From: Lactuca virosa
Taxonomy: Eukaryota > Streptophyta > Magnoliopsida > Asterales > Asteraceae
Direction of reading: 5' to 3'
Length of the DNA stretch: 64,000 nucleotides
Assembly (NCBI GenBank): GCA_928212115.1
Contig: CAKMRJ010000001.1
Location: 184,556,693 to 184,620,692, forward strand
Made by a program: the position numbers and the translations under genes. Below the pieces are notes generated by a model. The model was not told the DNA's origin. It made no database searches and was given only the letters and a program-made list of their open reading frames with translations. Within the stretch, counting starts at the first letter, position 1, and every line of letters starts with the position of its first letter. This document shows positions 11,520 to 21,978 of the stretch, piece after piece.

Positions 11520-12079
11520 TTAAAAACGACTTAAGGCTGTTTTGGGTATCAATTGCTTTCGAAACATTCTTTCCTTTGTGGTGTTTTTTGGTTGTGTTGA
11601 AAGAAAAAGGATTTTTGTTGTTCTTCGTGTTCATCATTTTCTTGGTGTTCTTCACTAATTTTGGAGGATATTGCGTGGGAAATTGTTTTTGGTAATTTAC
11701 CAAATTTGGAATTCATTGGATAAGCAAACACGATCAAAAATTCGTTTTCGGTTAGGTTCTAGTGTTTACGGCGGCTGGTGAATAACGTTTTCGGCAAAAG
11801 GATATTAGGTTCTCGGCTTGGAAGAGTTCTCGGCCAACATATTGTTCTCGATAAACTGTTTTCGGTCAAACAGTTGACCTTCAAGGTTCTCGGTCAACAG
11901 GGTGTTGACTATGGGTGTTTTCGGTCAAAGGGTATTTATCTTGGCTTTCGGTCAAAATCAATTCGCACAACCATATTTTTACCGTTGATAAATAATGAGT
12001 CTTTACAACAGTTCAATCACCAAGGAGGTAAGTAAAACCTCATGCTCTCAATCCAGTGAAGATAAAATAAATAAATATC
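11520..12079 (+). other. leader of subfamily J, with repeated TTTTCGG words
   Basis: Non-coding. From about 11735 to 11960 it repeats short words such as TTTTCGGTCAA and TTCTCGGTCAAC. Weak similarity to the inverted leader at 13690-14024 (for example TTGTTCTTCGTGTTC). Confidence 0.6.
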
Positions 12080-13198
12080 GTGAACAAAAATGAGTTATTA
12101 GTTAGGGAGGTTTTTGACCATAAAAATGAAATATATGAAATCAAGAAAGTAAACAAACCGCTTAAAGAAAAACTAGAAGCACAAACTAAAGATTTAAGTG
12201 GGATTAAAGAAGAATATAACACGAAATGTGTTCACTATCGTTTTGCCAAGGAGAAAATTGTAAAGTTAATTGTTGAACTTGATGCATTAAATGCCAAATT
12301 TAAGGATGTTGAATTTAACTTTAAGAAATTTGATGTGGCAAGTGAGATATTTGAATCTATGATAGAAAAACAATTGAAAAGGAAAGATAACCAGAAAAAT
12401 GGCTTAGGGTATCATAGTGTTCCATCTCCTTTTATTGATAATTATATTTCTACCTCTGAAGCTATAGAATTAGAAAAACCTGCTCAATATGGCCAGCTCC
12501 GTGTATCAAATTAAGTTAAGACCGAACAATCTGGCCCCACTAAAAGTGTTGAGGTGAACGATACTAACGTCTCTACCTCATGTGCAGATAAAGTAACAGT
12601 GCAATATGGGTTCAAGCAGAACAAAAATAATTCTTGTTCTATTGAAAATGCTTCAAAAACTTATGATGATAATAATCCCACTGTTGAAAAATTCAAGCCA
12701 CGAAAATTTGTTAAACAATCTAATAAATGTGCTTGTGCTTGTGGAATTTATTTGAGACAAATTGAATTTGGACAAGGACCAAGTCACAATCTTATATATT
12801 TAAAAAAAACTTGTTTTAACTGTGGGACTCCTGGTCACATTGCTAGAAATTGCCCACATCGTTCATATGTTCCCTACTATGAACAAGGTTGGCAGAACGT
12901 GCCAAGGGGGAGATATTCCAAAATAAATCCTTCGAGGTCACGTTCACGTAATGGTGATTGGAATGCTAAAAAGGCCAAGAATCAGACTCCCAAGGGCAAA
13001 AAGGGCATGTCGGACAAGAAGCCTAATTCGAGAGATGGTTCAGCCAAACCGAATTCGGTGAGGTCGAATTCATCTCAAGGTTTGTCCTCTAGCTTACACT
13101 TGCAATTCAAATATAAATCAAAAGGTAGTTCCATTTCAAAATCAATTATTGAAACACCCATTTGGTTAAACATTAAAATGCTTAAACATAATTACTAA
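12080..13198 (+). pseudogene. Sirevirus-like gag remnant
   Basis: Two open stretches in the same region. The first (12080-12514) is Lys/Glu-rich and likely coiled coil (KLEAQTKDLSGIKEEYN). The second (12554-13198) has a CCHC zinc knuckle CFNCGTPGHIARNC near 12822 and an Arg/Ser/Lys-rich tail. A stop at 12512 separates them. Gag with a C-terminal coiled coil followed by one CCHC knuckle fits Sirevirus-type copia elements. The N-terminal capsid part is missing or unrecognisable. It would form the virus-like particle and bind RNA if intact. Confidence 0.75.
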
Positions 13199-13690
13199 TG
13201 GGTTCCAAAAGGTCACATTTCAAAATTGTCCAAAAGTCGTATAACTACTTATGTTCCTTATCTGATAAACAGGATATGTCATGGGAAAGAGTATCTTGTG
13301 TAGATAGTAATGGTAAACCCAGTTTCAAAATGGACTGGGTTCCCAAAACCAATTAATCCCGCACTCTGTGTGGAGCAACTATGGAGGAATATCATCAGAC
13401 TTCGGTATGTTGATAATGGTTGTTCAAGGCACATGACAGAAGACATATCTCAACTGCATGACATTCAGAACTTTAATTGAGGGTATGTGTCCTTTGCGGG
13501 AAGGGAGAAAGAAAAGATCACACAAATGGGGACCGTATTTAACGGCGTGATGAATTTTGAATATGTTAACTTCGTTTCGGAATTGAAACACAGTTGAGGC
13601 TAAATACGTTGTTGTTGCTAAATATTTCTGCTCTCAGGTTATCTGGATGCAACTTCAATTACTGAATTACGGTTTGAATTTTCTTGATAA
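13199..13690 (+). pseudogene. protease fragment fused to RNase H tail (internal pol deletion)
   Basis: Just after gag, an aspartic-protease motif DNGCSRHMT is readable near 13415, preceded by WVPK-type linker motifs common in Sireviruses. By about 13590 the translation has switched to the end of RNase H (QVIWMQLQLLNYGL). Integrase, reverse transcriptase and most of RNase H are therefore gone, leaving a deletion derivative that cannot replicate by itself. Confidence 0.7.
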
Positions 13691-14130
13691 TCCTGAGGTT
13701 TTATTTTCTATTTTTTTAATCTTCAATTGCAAATCCAAACAACTTCAGCTGGCCGCCGAAGACTCCTAAACCTAACCAAGAACTTGAAGTTTTCCACCGC
13801 GAACTCCGAGCCTTGACCGAAAGCGCCCAAAAACACGAAACTTGTAAATTATGAAGACCAATTTTGATCAAAGTCTCCAATGTAGTGAAGAACACGAAGA
13901 ACAACAACAATAATATTCATCAAAAAGAACTCTAAAACACTAAAAACACCAAGAAAAATTCCAAGGAACGTTTAATATCTTGCCAATTCGATTGATGCCA
14001 ATACTTGCTCTGATACCTATTGTAAAACCCAATCCAACGTATCAATCGAAATCACTAGAATTGGTGTGGAATCCCAATCTAATGATTAATGCAAAACAGT
14101 TATAATGAATTAAGAACACAGTATCAAAAA
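13691..14130 (-). repeat. inverted leader, primer site and LTR end of subfamily J
   Basis: On the minus strand the order is LTR tail (14130 to 14025, ending ...GGGTTTTACA), a degenerate primer-binding site (AGGTATCAGAGCA), then a leader to about 13691. The LTR part is cut at 14130, before U3. It faces the plus-oriented gag-RNase H unit tail to tail. Confidence 0.75.
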
Positions 14131-14826
14131 ATTAATATTATTATTATTATTTATTTGGTGTTTGAAATATAAAATCGAAAGAAATCATTCTTATTAAAAT
14201 TGGGTTAACTTTCATGGGCCGAAATCGATTAAGTGGGCCGTCTGGGACTTTTTGGTGATATATATACTTCATTTTTGGTTGGTTAGGATTTTTCACCGAA
14301 AAACCCCAAACAGCCATCATCATCATCGTCGTTTTTCTCTCTAACTTCTTTGAGTTTTCTGCAAAAACCTACTCATTTGTTGTTTTGTTGCAAAATTGTT
14401 CAGTGAATCAGGTATTGTTTTGTTTTCGATCATGGCAATATTGTTTAAAGTTGTTTTTGATGCACTTGGTTTCATAGATTTGTAGGTTTTTGAGTAAATT
14501 TCTCAAGGTTTTCCAAAGAACCGAGTTAGAACAGGTTCCGATGAGATTTTGGGTTTTCGGTTCAACCCCGATCTGACCGAAATCAGATGAAGGCTTGACC
14601 GATCATTGACCAAAATCATCTGGTAAACAAGAGGTTTGACCGAAATCGATCTTTTTGACCGAAATCGATTAAAATCTTGACTTTAACCGAAAACGACTGA
14701 AACCTTGTCTCTAATCGAAATCGACTAAAGCTTTGACTTTAACCGAAATCAGACTTCAAACTCAATTTAATTAATTTTAAATTAATTCTTACTTGGCTAG
14801 TTTGGTGCAGATAAATAACAGAGCAA
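14131..14826 (+). promoter_or_regulatory. spacer upstream of the accessory ORF with TATA box and intron-like segment
   Basis: A TATATATA run (14259-14266) is followed by a leader rich in ATC triplets. A consensus donor CAG/GTATTG (14411/14412) and an acceptor GGTGCAG (ending 14810) would define an intron of 399 bases just before the ORF. Inside it about eight copies of a word like GACCGAAATCGA occur (14570-14755). The spacer resembles a separate transcription unit for the accessory ORF. The promoter and intron are predictions from sequence only. Confidence 0.5.
14259..14266 (+). promoter_or_regulatory. candidate TATA box for the accessory ORF
   Basis: TATATATA in a non-repetitive context, about 0.56 kb upstream of the ORF and 145 bases before the predicted donor site. 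Simple AT runs are common here, so this is tentative. Confidence 0.35.
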
Positions 14827-17457
14827 CTAAAATTCGTAGATTCTCACAACATTGTGGGATATCTCATGGATCCACTTGTTGCTCATCAAGAATTCAAATC
14901 CATGATGGTGGGTTTGAACAACTGCAGGATTTCTCAAGTTCTTCGTGCTAATCCAGTCATCCACCGAGACCTGATTACTGAGTTCTGGAAAAATGCTTCG
15001 ATCAACAAGCTGGGAGCAGATGGAGCTGGTACTGTTGAATTGATGGTGAAAGGAACACAAGTAATTATTTCTGAACAAGTTATCCAAGAAGTACTTGAAT
15101 TTGGTGATGCATCTGCATTCCCAATTTAGTACTCTGCTGATCAAGTCAAGGAAGTTCTGGAAAAGATGTGTTATGAAGGAACTTATCCTCCCAACATCAA
15201 GAAGTTACTGCCACCTTACTGGAGGTTCCTGACACATTCTTTTGTGATTTACATTTCTGGAAGGAAGGGGGGTTCTGATGAAATTAGTCAGACTGTGACC
15301 TCAGCCATTGTCGCTCTGGCTATGGACTGGGATTACAAATTCTCAAAATTCGTTTTTGAAGAGATGAAGAGTAACCTTCAGGGAAAGAAAAATGATCTAT
15401 TTTTTATGTACCCCAGGTTCCTTCAGATGATCCTGAATGAAAAATATCCCCAAATTGAGAGGTCGTCAGATACTTTAGATATGAAAGCTTTGGGTCTCAA
15501 CACCTTTGGACTCATGAAGCAATCAAGAAAGCCTGCTAAAGTAGCTTATCAAGGATTGAAGGAGTTGGTTATATTTGGAAAGTTTGTTGAAGTTGAAGAC
15601 ACTCCTGCTAGTAGTTCCATAAATGCTGAGGTTGCCGAGGAACACGTGGTGCACAAACCAAAATTTCAATTTGCCTTTGAAGAGGTTGAAGTATCTAATG
15701 ATGAAGAAGATCAAGAGGATCAAGGAAATGAACTGTCAGAAAATGACTTTGAAAATTTTATTCAACAAAGTATTTTAATCCCACAAGAGGATGTTGTTGT
15801 CACACCTCCGATCGTGACTGAGAGGGAAAGTGATACATTGGTGCAATCTTCCTCACCTACCCCTGAACAGATGGATGCTCTTATTGTAGAACTTCACAGA
15901 ACAGCAAGGAAGCCTCCCCAAACAGTTCCTGTTGATATTGAACCTCCATCTGGAAGTGATCCAGAAGACTCAGCCAACGCTTTACTTCCAAGGAAGCGAA
16001 AGAGAAGAGATCTAAGGCCGGGAGTGCTTATCACATACCCAGTTCAAAATAAATCTACATCGACTGTGCCCGGTTCGATAACTCAAAACATTCAAAGCCC
16101 ATTCAGTGAGATCTCTCCAGTGACTCAAGAAATGTCAAGCCCGTTCACTGAATCCATTCCTATGGATCATGTTTTTGAAAGCCCAGTTGTTGAAGAAGAT
16201 GTCATACCTTTAGAAGGTGCTCAAGCTTCAAGAAGCTCATTTGAAACACCTGAGCTGGACATCTCCAAAGGCAAAAGCAAGTTGCCTAACTCTGAACTGG
16301 TTGATGTGGTTCTGCTTCAAAACAGAGTGTTTGATCTAGAACAAAGCTCTGCGGAAAAAGATTTGATAATTGGAAAGCAGGACATTCATATCAGTGAGCT
16401 TGAGAAAGAGAACTCCGACAAAGCTTCAAAGATCTCAAAACTTCAAAAAATATTGGTGGTCTAACTGCTCTATTCTTTGACCTGAAACAACGCCTATTTC
16501 AAAAGTTTGGTGATGAATTTCAACCTTTAAGCGCTGAAGGAGAAAAGATTACTGCTTCTAGTTCTGGTCCAACCAATCCAACTTCTCAACCTACAAGTGA
16601 AAGAGCTGCAAGACCTGCTCCGGATGCTAATCTTGATACATTCTTATCCTCTGGTCCTGCTTCTGCTCAAGAAAAAAGAGAGAAGCAAATAAGAGTTGAG
16701 CAGCTGAAAGGGAAGATGCTAGTGATGAAGCATTCAGACCAAAATGCTCCAGGTGATCACCCTGAGATGTTTTTCAAAGAAACTGGAAAGAAATTCACAG
16801 ATAAATATGGGGACCGTTCTGGCATCACCATGTGGGTATATGATGCTGATAAGAGGATGTGGGTGGTGAAACAGAAAAGTGGAAGAAATGAATACTATGA
16901 GAAGAAAGTTTACTTTTTCTCCTGGACAAAAGTTGACCTTTCTGAACTTATCCATGCACATTTCCACAATCCAACCAATGACACCATGGCCTGGTCTTTT
17001 AAGAACTTTCTTGAGATCAAAGCGAAAAAACTTTGAAGGCTTAAAGTCTATTTCATCGTTTACTAAAAAGGCCAAGGATGTCATTGATCCTCGAACAAAT
17101 AAAAACATAGTGAATGTCAAGTGGCCACCCACGAAGGAAACTAAGAGGATTCCACTTCCCAAACGCTTACCTGAAGGCACTTTGGACACAATACAATTCT
17201 GGGTTTATGATGAGGCTACTGCTACTGTAGTAATCAAGCTGAAGAAAAACTAGTTTCGTATTGTTGATCCCAAAGATCTGTTGAAGTTTGGAGAACGTGA
17301 TATCCGCACTTTGTCAAACTTTCAAATAATTGTTGAGAATGAATTATTTGAAGCTACCGCAAAAGCCTTCACTAGAATGGTAGCTACAATAATTGACAAG
17401 AAGTTGTGGGCAGGGGCATTTGATCAAGCGGACGTGCATTTCGTGGAGAAGCCTTGA
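14827..17457 (+). pseudogene. Sirevirus-type 3' accessory ORF, function unknown, broken
   Basis: A long reading frame of roughly 870 codons lies between pol-side sequence and the polypurine tract, where Sireviruses carry an extra ORF sometimes called env-like. It is interrupted by a TAG at 15127, a frameshift at an A6 run near 16446, another near 17005 and a TAG at 17251. The N-terminal third is globular (PPYWRFLTHSFVIYISGRKG near 15200). The middle is acidic and Ser/Pro-rich with a basic cluster PRKRKRRDLRP near 15990 that may act as a nuclear signal. Residues near 16290-16450 form a likely coiled coil. No membrane segment or signal peptide is evident, so an envelope role is not supported. 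Similar ORFs occur in Asteraceae retroelements (recall, not searched). Confidence 0.65.
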
Positions 17458-17490
17458 AGTGAACTAAAAGCAATAAACTAAGGGGGAGAT

Positions 17491-17616
17491 TGTTGGGCTA
17501 TATTTTGTGGTTTATGCTTTGTTTTGTATGTATTATATGGTTCTCGGTTTTTGAACCGAAATCTCCTAGTGATTTCGGTGGGCTTATTCTATTTGGGCTT
17601 TAGGTTAATCGGTGTA

Positions 17617-17665
<49 letters not shown>

Positions 17666-17893
17666 ATGTATAGCTGTTTGACAGATTAAATGCGTTTTCG
17701 GTGAACAATAGTGATTCACGGTTGAAGAGTGTATGAATGTACTTGACAATTATTCAATAGAATCGTGTGCATTCATTTGAAACTTGTTGTTGTTATATCT
17801 TATTGATTGTTTCGTATCATTATTTGATTAAGATTCCGCATTAATTCAAACAATTGCATTGATACATTGAAGATCCAAGTTAAGGGACTTACA
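17491..17893 (+). repeat. 3' LTR of the divergent subfamily K
   Basis: Starts TGTTGGGCTATA right after the polypurine tract AAGGGGGAGAT (17480-17490) and ends GGGACTTACA, followed by the target duplicate ACTAT. An AT microsatellite sits inside (about 17622-17661). It shares motifs (GTGATTTCGGTGGGCTTA, GATTCCGCA) with the J LTRs but is clearly divergent from them. Confidence 0.88.
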
Positions 17894-18667
17894 ACTATTT
17901 TGATTAGAAAATTTTCGAACAAAGGCAGATCCTTGAGTTTTAGAAGGTGTACTAGAAAGAGATCCTCCCTTTGGGTGGGATTCCTCTCTAGACACCATTG
18001 AAAAAGCAGCTCTAACATTAGGAAGTGGTTCCATAAGTAGAATATGACTCTTAAATTGATTAAAAACATCATCCAGACCAGTAAGATATTGCATGAGTTT
18101 CATTAACTTTGAATGATCATTAAGATGAACAGAGGCATCACATGTACATTCGACCAAATTTGTTAAACCATCAAATTCTTTCCACAAAGCATCTTGTTTA
18201 CTATAATATTCTAAAAGAGACATTCCATTTTGACATAAAGAATTAATTTTCTTATGAAGATTAAAAACAACAGAAGCATCAACTTTATGATAAGTTTCGT
18301 ATAATTAAGTCCATATAGTAGAAGCAACTTATGAATAAGCATGATTAGCATAAATGGATTCAGAAATTGACCCAAGAATCCAAGAACAAACAATAGCATT
18401 GTCTCTTTCCCATTTTTGTATTTTAAGTTCATCAGTAGTAGGTTTAGAAAATGTATTATCGACAAGCCCAAGCTTATTCCTACCCTTCAAAGCCCTTATC
18501 ATAGAGCTTCTCCAGATTCTAAAATTTTCAGGACCAGTAAGTTTAATACTAATTATAGAGACAACACCATTATCAGACGGATGAAGAAACAAAGGATCAT
18601 CAAAATTATAGTGATCAACACTGCTTTTAGAACCAGAACTTTTAGGAGTTTCTCCTGCACCAGACAT
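17894..18667 (-). pseudogene. element A gag, N-terminal and central part
   Basis: The minus-strand start ATG at 18667 begins MSGAGETPKS. It continues into DDPLFLHPSDNGVVSI and a Trp-containing capsid region like the copia gag domain (retrotran_gag_3 / UBN2 type). The frame has stops near 18326 and 18305, then resumes (SLLEYYSKQDALWKEFDGL near 18220). It runs to 17894, where the composite insertion interrupts it. The same reading frame continues at 10826 into the zinc knuckle, which supports the ACTAT target site. As an intact protein it would assemble particles. Confidence 0.82.
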
Positions 18668-19142
18668 GGTGTAAAAACAACAAAGAAACCAAATCATCAT
18701 GTACAACCACTATAAGTCCCACTCAATGCTATCTATACCACCCAGATTCGTAGACACTTTAGTTCCCGAGCAAGTATGGTACAGACAGAGAGACTCACAG
18801 TCAAAATATTGATAGTTTGGAATCTGACAGTATAAAAAAAACAAATATAACCAACAAACAACAACGACTATAATAGAGTTAAAATACTTAGAGAACACAA
18901 AAGGCCCAAAACCTTAACAAACAGAGGAATAAGTAGAACTTACAGTGGGGTTATGAGTTCGAAAAGCAAGCAGCAATGAAGTTACCATTTAAGGGCACTC
19001 AGATGCTTGAATCACCAGATTCTTTCAGATTGCATCGTTTTCACACTCTTAACGTTGACTGAAAGCTTAACGTTGGCCGTTAAAGGTAAAATACCTTTAA
19101 CGTTTACTCTCAAGCCGTCATTTACTCTTAAGAGTATGACAG
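18668..19142 (-). other. element A leader, part next to gag
   Basis: Non-coding 5' leader of element A on the minus strand, cut at 19142 by element D with target duplicate GACAG (19138-19142). It contains several short repeated words of the type TTAACGTT near 19045-19110. The rest of the leader resumes at 40058. Confidence 0.75.
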
Positions 19143-19598
19143 TGTCACACCCCCAAACCGGAGCGGCGGAAACGTCTGGGGGTGGATGACTTCATGTTAA
19201 GTATCACAACACATGAATCATAGTAATCAAAGTACAACAACCATTGCATTAATAATGTATAAGTTTTACATAGTGTTCAAGTCATTGTATATATGACATC
19301 AAAAGTTATGTATAGCAAAAGATAGAAGACATGACTCTATACTGTTCCGTCTTCTCAAAATCCCGGGGATGTACTTGTCTACTGGTTCCCTAAGAATACA
19401 AGTGTATTGAAAAAGAGAGTATCAACATTTAAGTTTGTGAGTGCATAAGTATATATGTATAGAAGTTTTGATGTTTGTTTCTTGAAATAGTAATCATGTT
19501 TATTGTTCCAGAAAATCCAATATTTTCTGATATAACTGTAAAGTAGTTTTAATACCATAAAATCGTTCTGTATAAGTGTTGTTGTACTATCAAGTAGT

Positions 19599-19709
19599 GT
19601 AACATACTTTTAATTCAAGAAAATTATAAAGTATCGTAACATAGTTTTAATTCAATAAAACTATAAAATAGCGTAACATAGTTTTAATTCAATAAAACTA
19701 TAAAAAGAA
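19599..19709. repeat. 37-bp tandem repeat, three copies
   Basis: Units at 19599, 19636 and 19673, each like GTAACATAGTTTTAATTCAA plus a tail. The same triplet is present in the other D LTR (about 37815-37920), so it predates insertion. Confidence 0.8.
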
Positions 19710-20416
19710 TGTTCTCTGTATTGTTTATGTTTTCCAAGTTCTGTAATTGTACTCTTTGAAAACCCTGTATAAGTGAGTATCCTTGGCTCCACCAGCTGTA
19801 TTTTGTAATGTAATACTGTAAATCGTATTATTGCAAAACCAGCACTTTGTATTCGTACTCTTTGGTTTAATTAATTATACACTAATCGTATTTGTTCATA
19901 TCTTTTTTTGTGAGTTATTATAACCATACTATGACTAGATGGCATGATACAACGCGTTGTAGGCGTCATAACTGTTAACGACATTTGTCACTCATAGGCA
20001 TACCAGCCTAACTATTGCTAACAGTCTGAGAGCGGGTTATCAATCCCGTATAGATCTATACACATTAGTCTCGCTCTCTGTCGGGAGATTCTTATTATAA
20101 TATCAGGGCTTTAATAGTATTGCCTAAATGAATAAGCAACTGAACAATGTCTCACAAAAAGCATATTGACGATTACGTATATAACAAATGATGAAAAGTC
20201 ATTTTGAAGTAAATGAACTGATAGTTTGATATTTCTCTAGTATACTTGAATGTAAAGTATTTGTACGAGAGTAATCTGTTAAACTTTGTATAACTGATTC
20301 GTGAAAATAGTTTCAGAGTTCCATAAGTTATACCTATTATAATTTATGTGTGTTATGCTTGATATGTAATATTCATGAAAGTATCCCCTTAAGGAATATG
20401 AATCTGATTGAAATAA

Positions 20417-20567
<151 letters not shown>

Positions 20568-20667
20568 CTAAAATATAAACGACATTCAGACAAATAATTT
20601 TACCCTAAGCTCACATCCAGACAAGGAAAAGGGAAATAAAGCGAAATATTAGTCTTAAGCCCTTTAA

Positions 20668-20676
<9 letters not shown>

Positions 20677-20724
<48 letters not shown>
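20677..20724. repeat. (AT)n microsatellite in the D LTR
   Basis: Pure TA repeat; the counterpart in the 5' LTR is at about 38807-38862. Confidence 0.95.
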
Positions 20725-20727
<3 letters not shown>

Positions 20728-21373
20728 TTTGGAAAAATATAAGTTTAAAAGAGTTCTTAAAACATTTAAAAGAGTTTGAAAATATCTGAAAGAGTTTCAG
20801 TAATTTAAAGTCGTTTTAGAAATATTTAGAAATCATTTGATTGTAAACACAATATTCTTGTGTTAGACTTGTATTCCCCCCCTTAAAACATTGAAAAATA
20901 GTAAAAATGCAGGGGTATGAACTCACCATTTTTGAGTTTCCGGTTGTAGATACAGTGTAGTAGAGCTAAATCCACAAGTTAAAACTCGTGATAAAGACTG
21001 AATCCTAATTTATATTAATATAAAATTAAGTATAAATTAGATAGTATAGAAATGTTTAAAGTGTTAAACAACACTTAATTATTGTAAAAAGACTTACAAT
21101 AATCCTTAGAATAGTGTGTGGGTGTTTTTCGTGTTCTTCATGTTCTTCGTGAAATCTAATGTATTTTGGTGTTTTCGGCCCAAAATAAGAAGATTGGAAG
21201 GTGTTTTTGAAATGAAAACAAGATCAATAGTTAATACTTGTAAGATTCTAAGAATAATCAAGTGATTTTCGTATGTTCTTGAGAGGAGAGAGGTGTTTTC
21301 GGTTGCAGATCCTTGAGAGAAAAGGGTTGATTTCGGTTTAATCTTGTAAAAATGAGGGAAGAATTTTTGACTT

Positions 21374-21473
<100 letters not shown>

Positions 21474-21978
21474 TGGGTTTTCGGCTGTAAATGGTTCTCT
21501 GCCGAGAACAAACCGAGGAAAGGGTTTTCGGTTGGGAACTCATACCGAAGAGATAAAGTTGCTGAAACCAAGGAGATAAAGTTGATTAATTCTGTCTCGC
21601 ACATTTTCGGTCCGAGGTTCTCGGCCGAAAACGTGTTTGCGTCCGAGGAGTTTGCAGCCGAAAACTGGATTGATGCCTTCGGTTTGCGGTCCGAAGAAAG
21701 AAAGAATAAGAAGGCTGCAAGGGTTCTCGGACGAAGCGAGGATCCTCGGTTTTCCTTGGATTTTAACTTCTTATTTCTACAACACTTTTACTAACTGTTT
21801 ATATGTATCAAAAACATTAATTTAAATTTATTAAATTAACAAATCAATAAGTTTGACTTTAATTTGATATGTTTGACTTATGTTGACTTTTACAAGATAG
21901 AAAATAACGGGTTGTTACATTATCCCCCCGTTAAAAGGAATTTCGTCCCGAAATTAAGACTATAGAGATACAATAAGA

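Larger units (their letters stand above)
10827..17893. mobile_element. composite Sirevirus-like insertion with U5 ends at both sides
   Basis: The block is bounded by ACTAT at 10822-10826 and 17894-17898, and element A's gag frame resumes across it, so it behaved as one insertion. Left to right it holds: an inverted LTR, a head-to-head plus LTR, a leader with primer-binding site, gag, protease, an RNase H tail, an inverted leader plus LTR piece, an accessory ORF region, and a plus-oriented LTR of a divergent subfamily. Both outer termini are U5 ends (TGTAAAACCC on the left, CTTACA on the right), unlike a normal element with one U3 and one U5 end. See findings. Confidence 0.75.

Noticed and set aside
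14827..17457. Calling the accessory ORF a viral envelope
   Set aside because: No signal peptide, membrane segment or fusion-like feature is visible; only its position matches.
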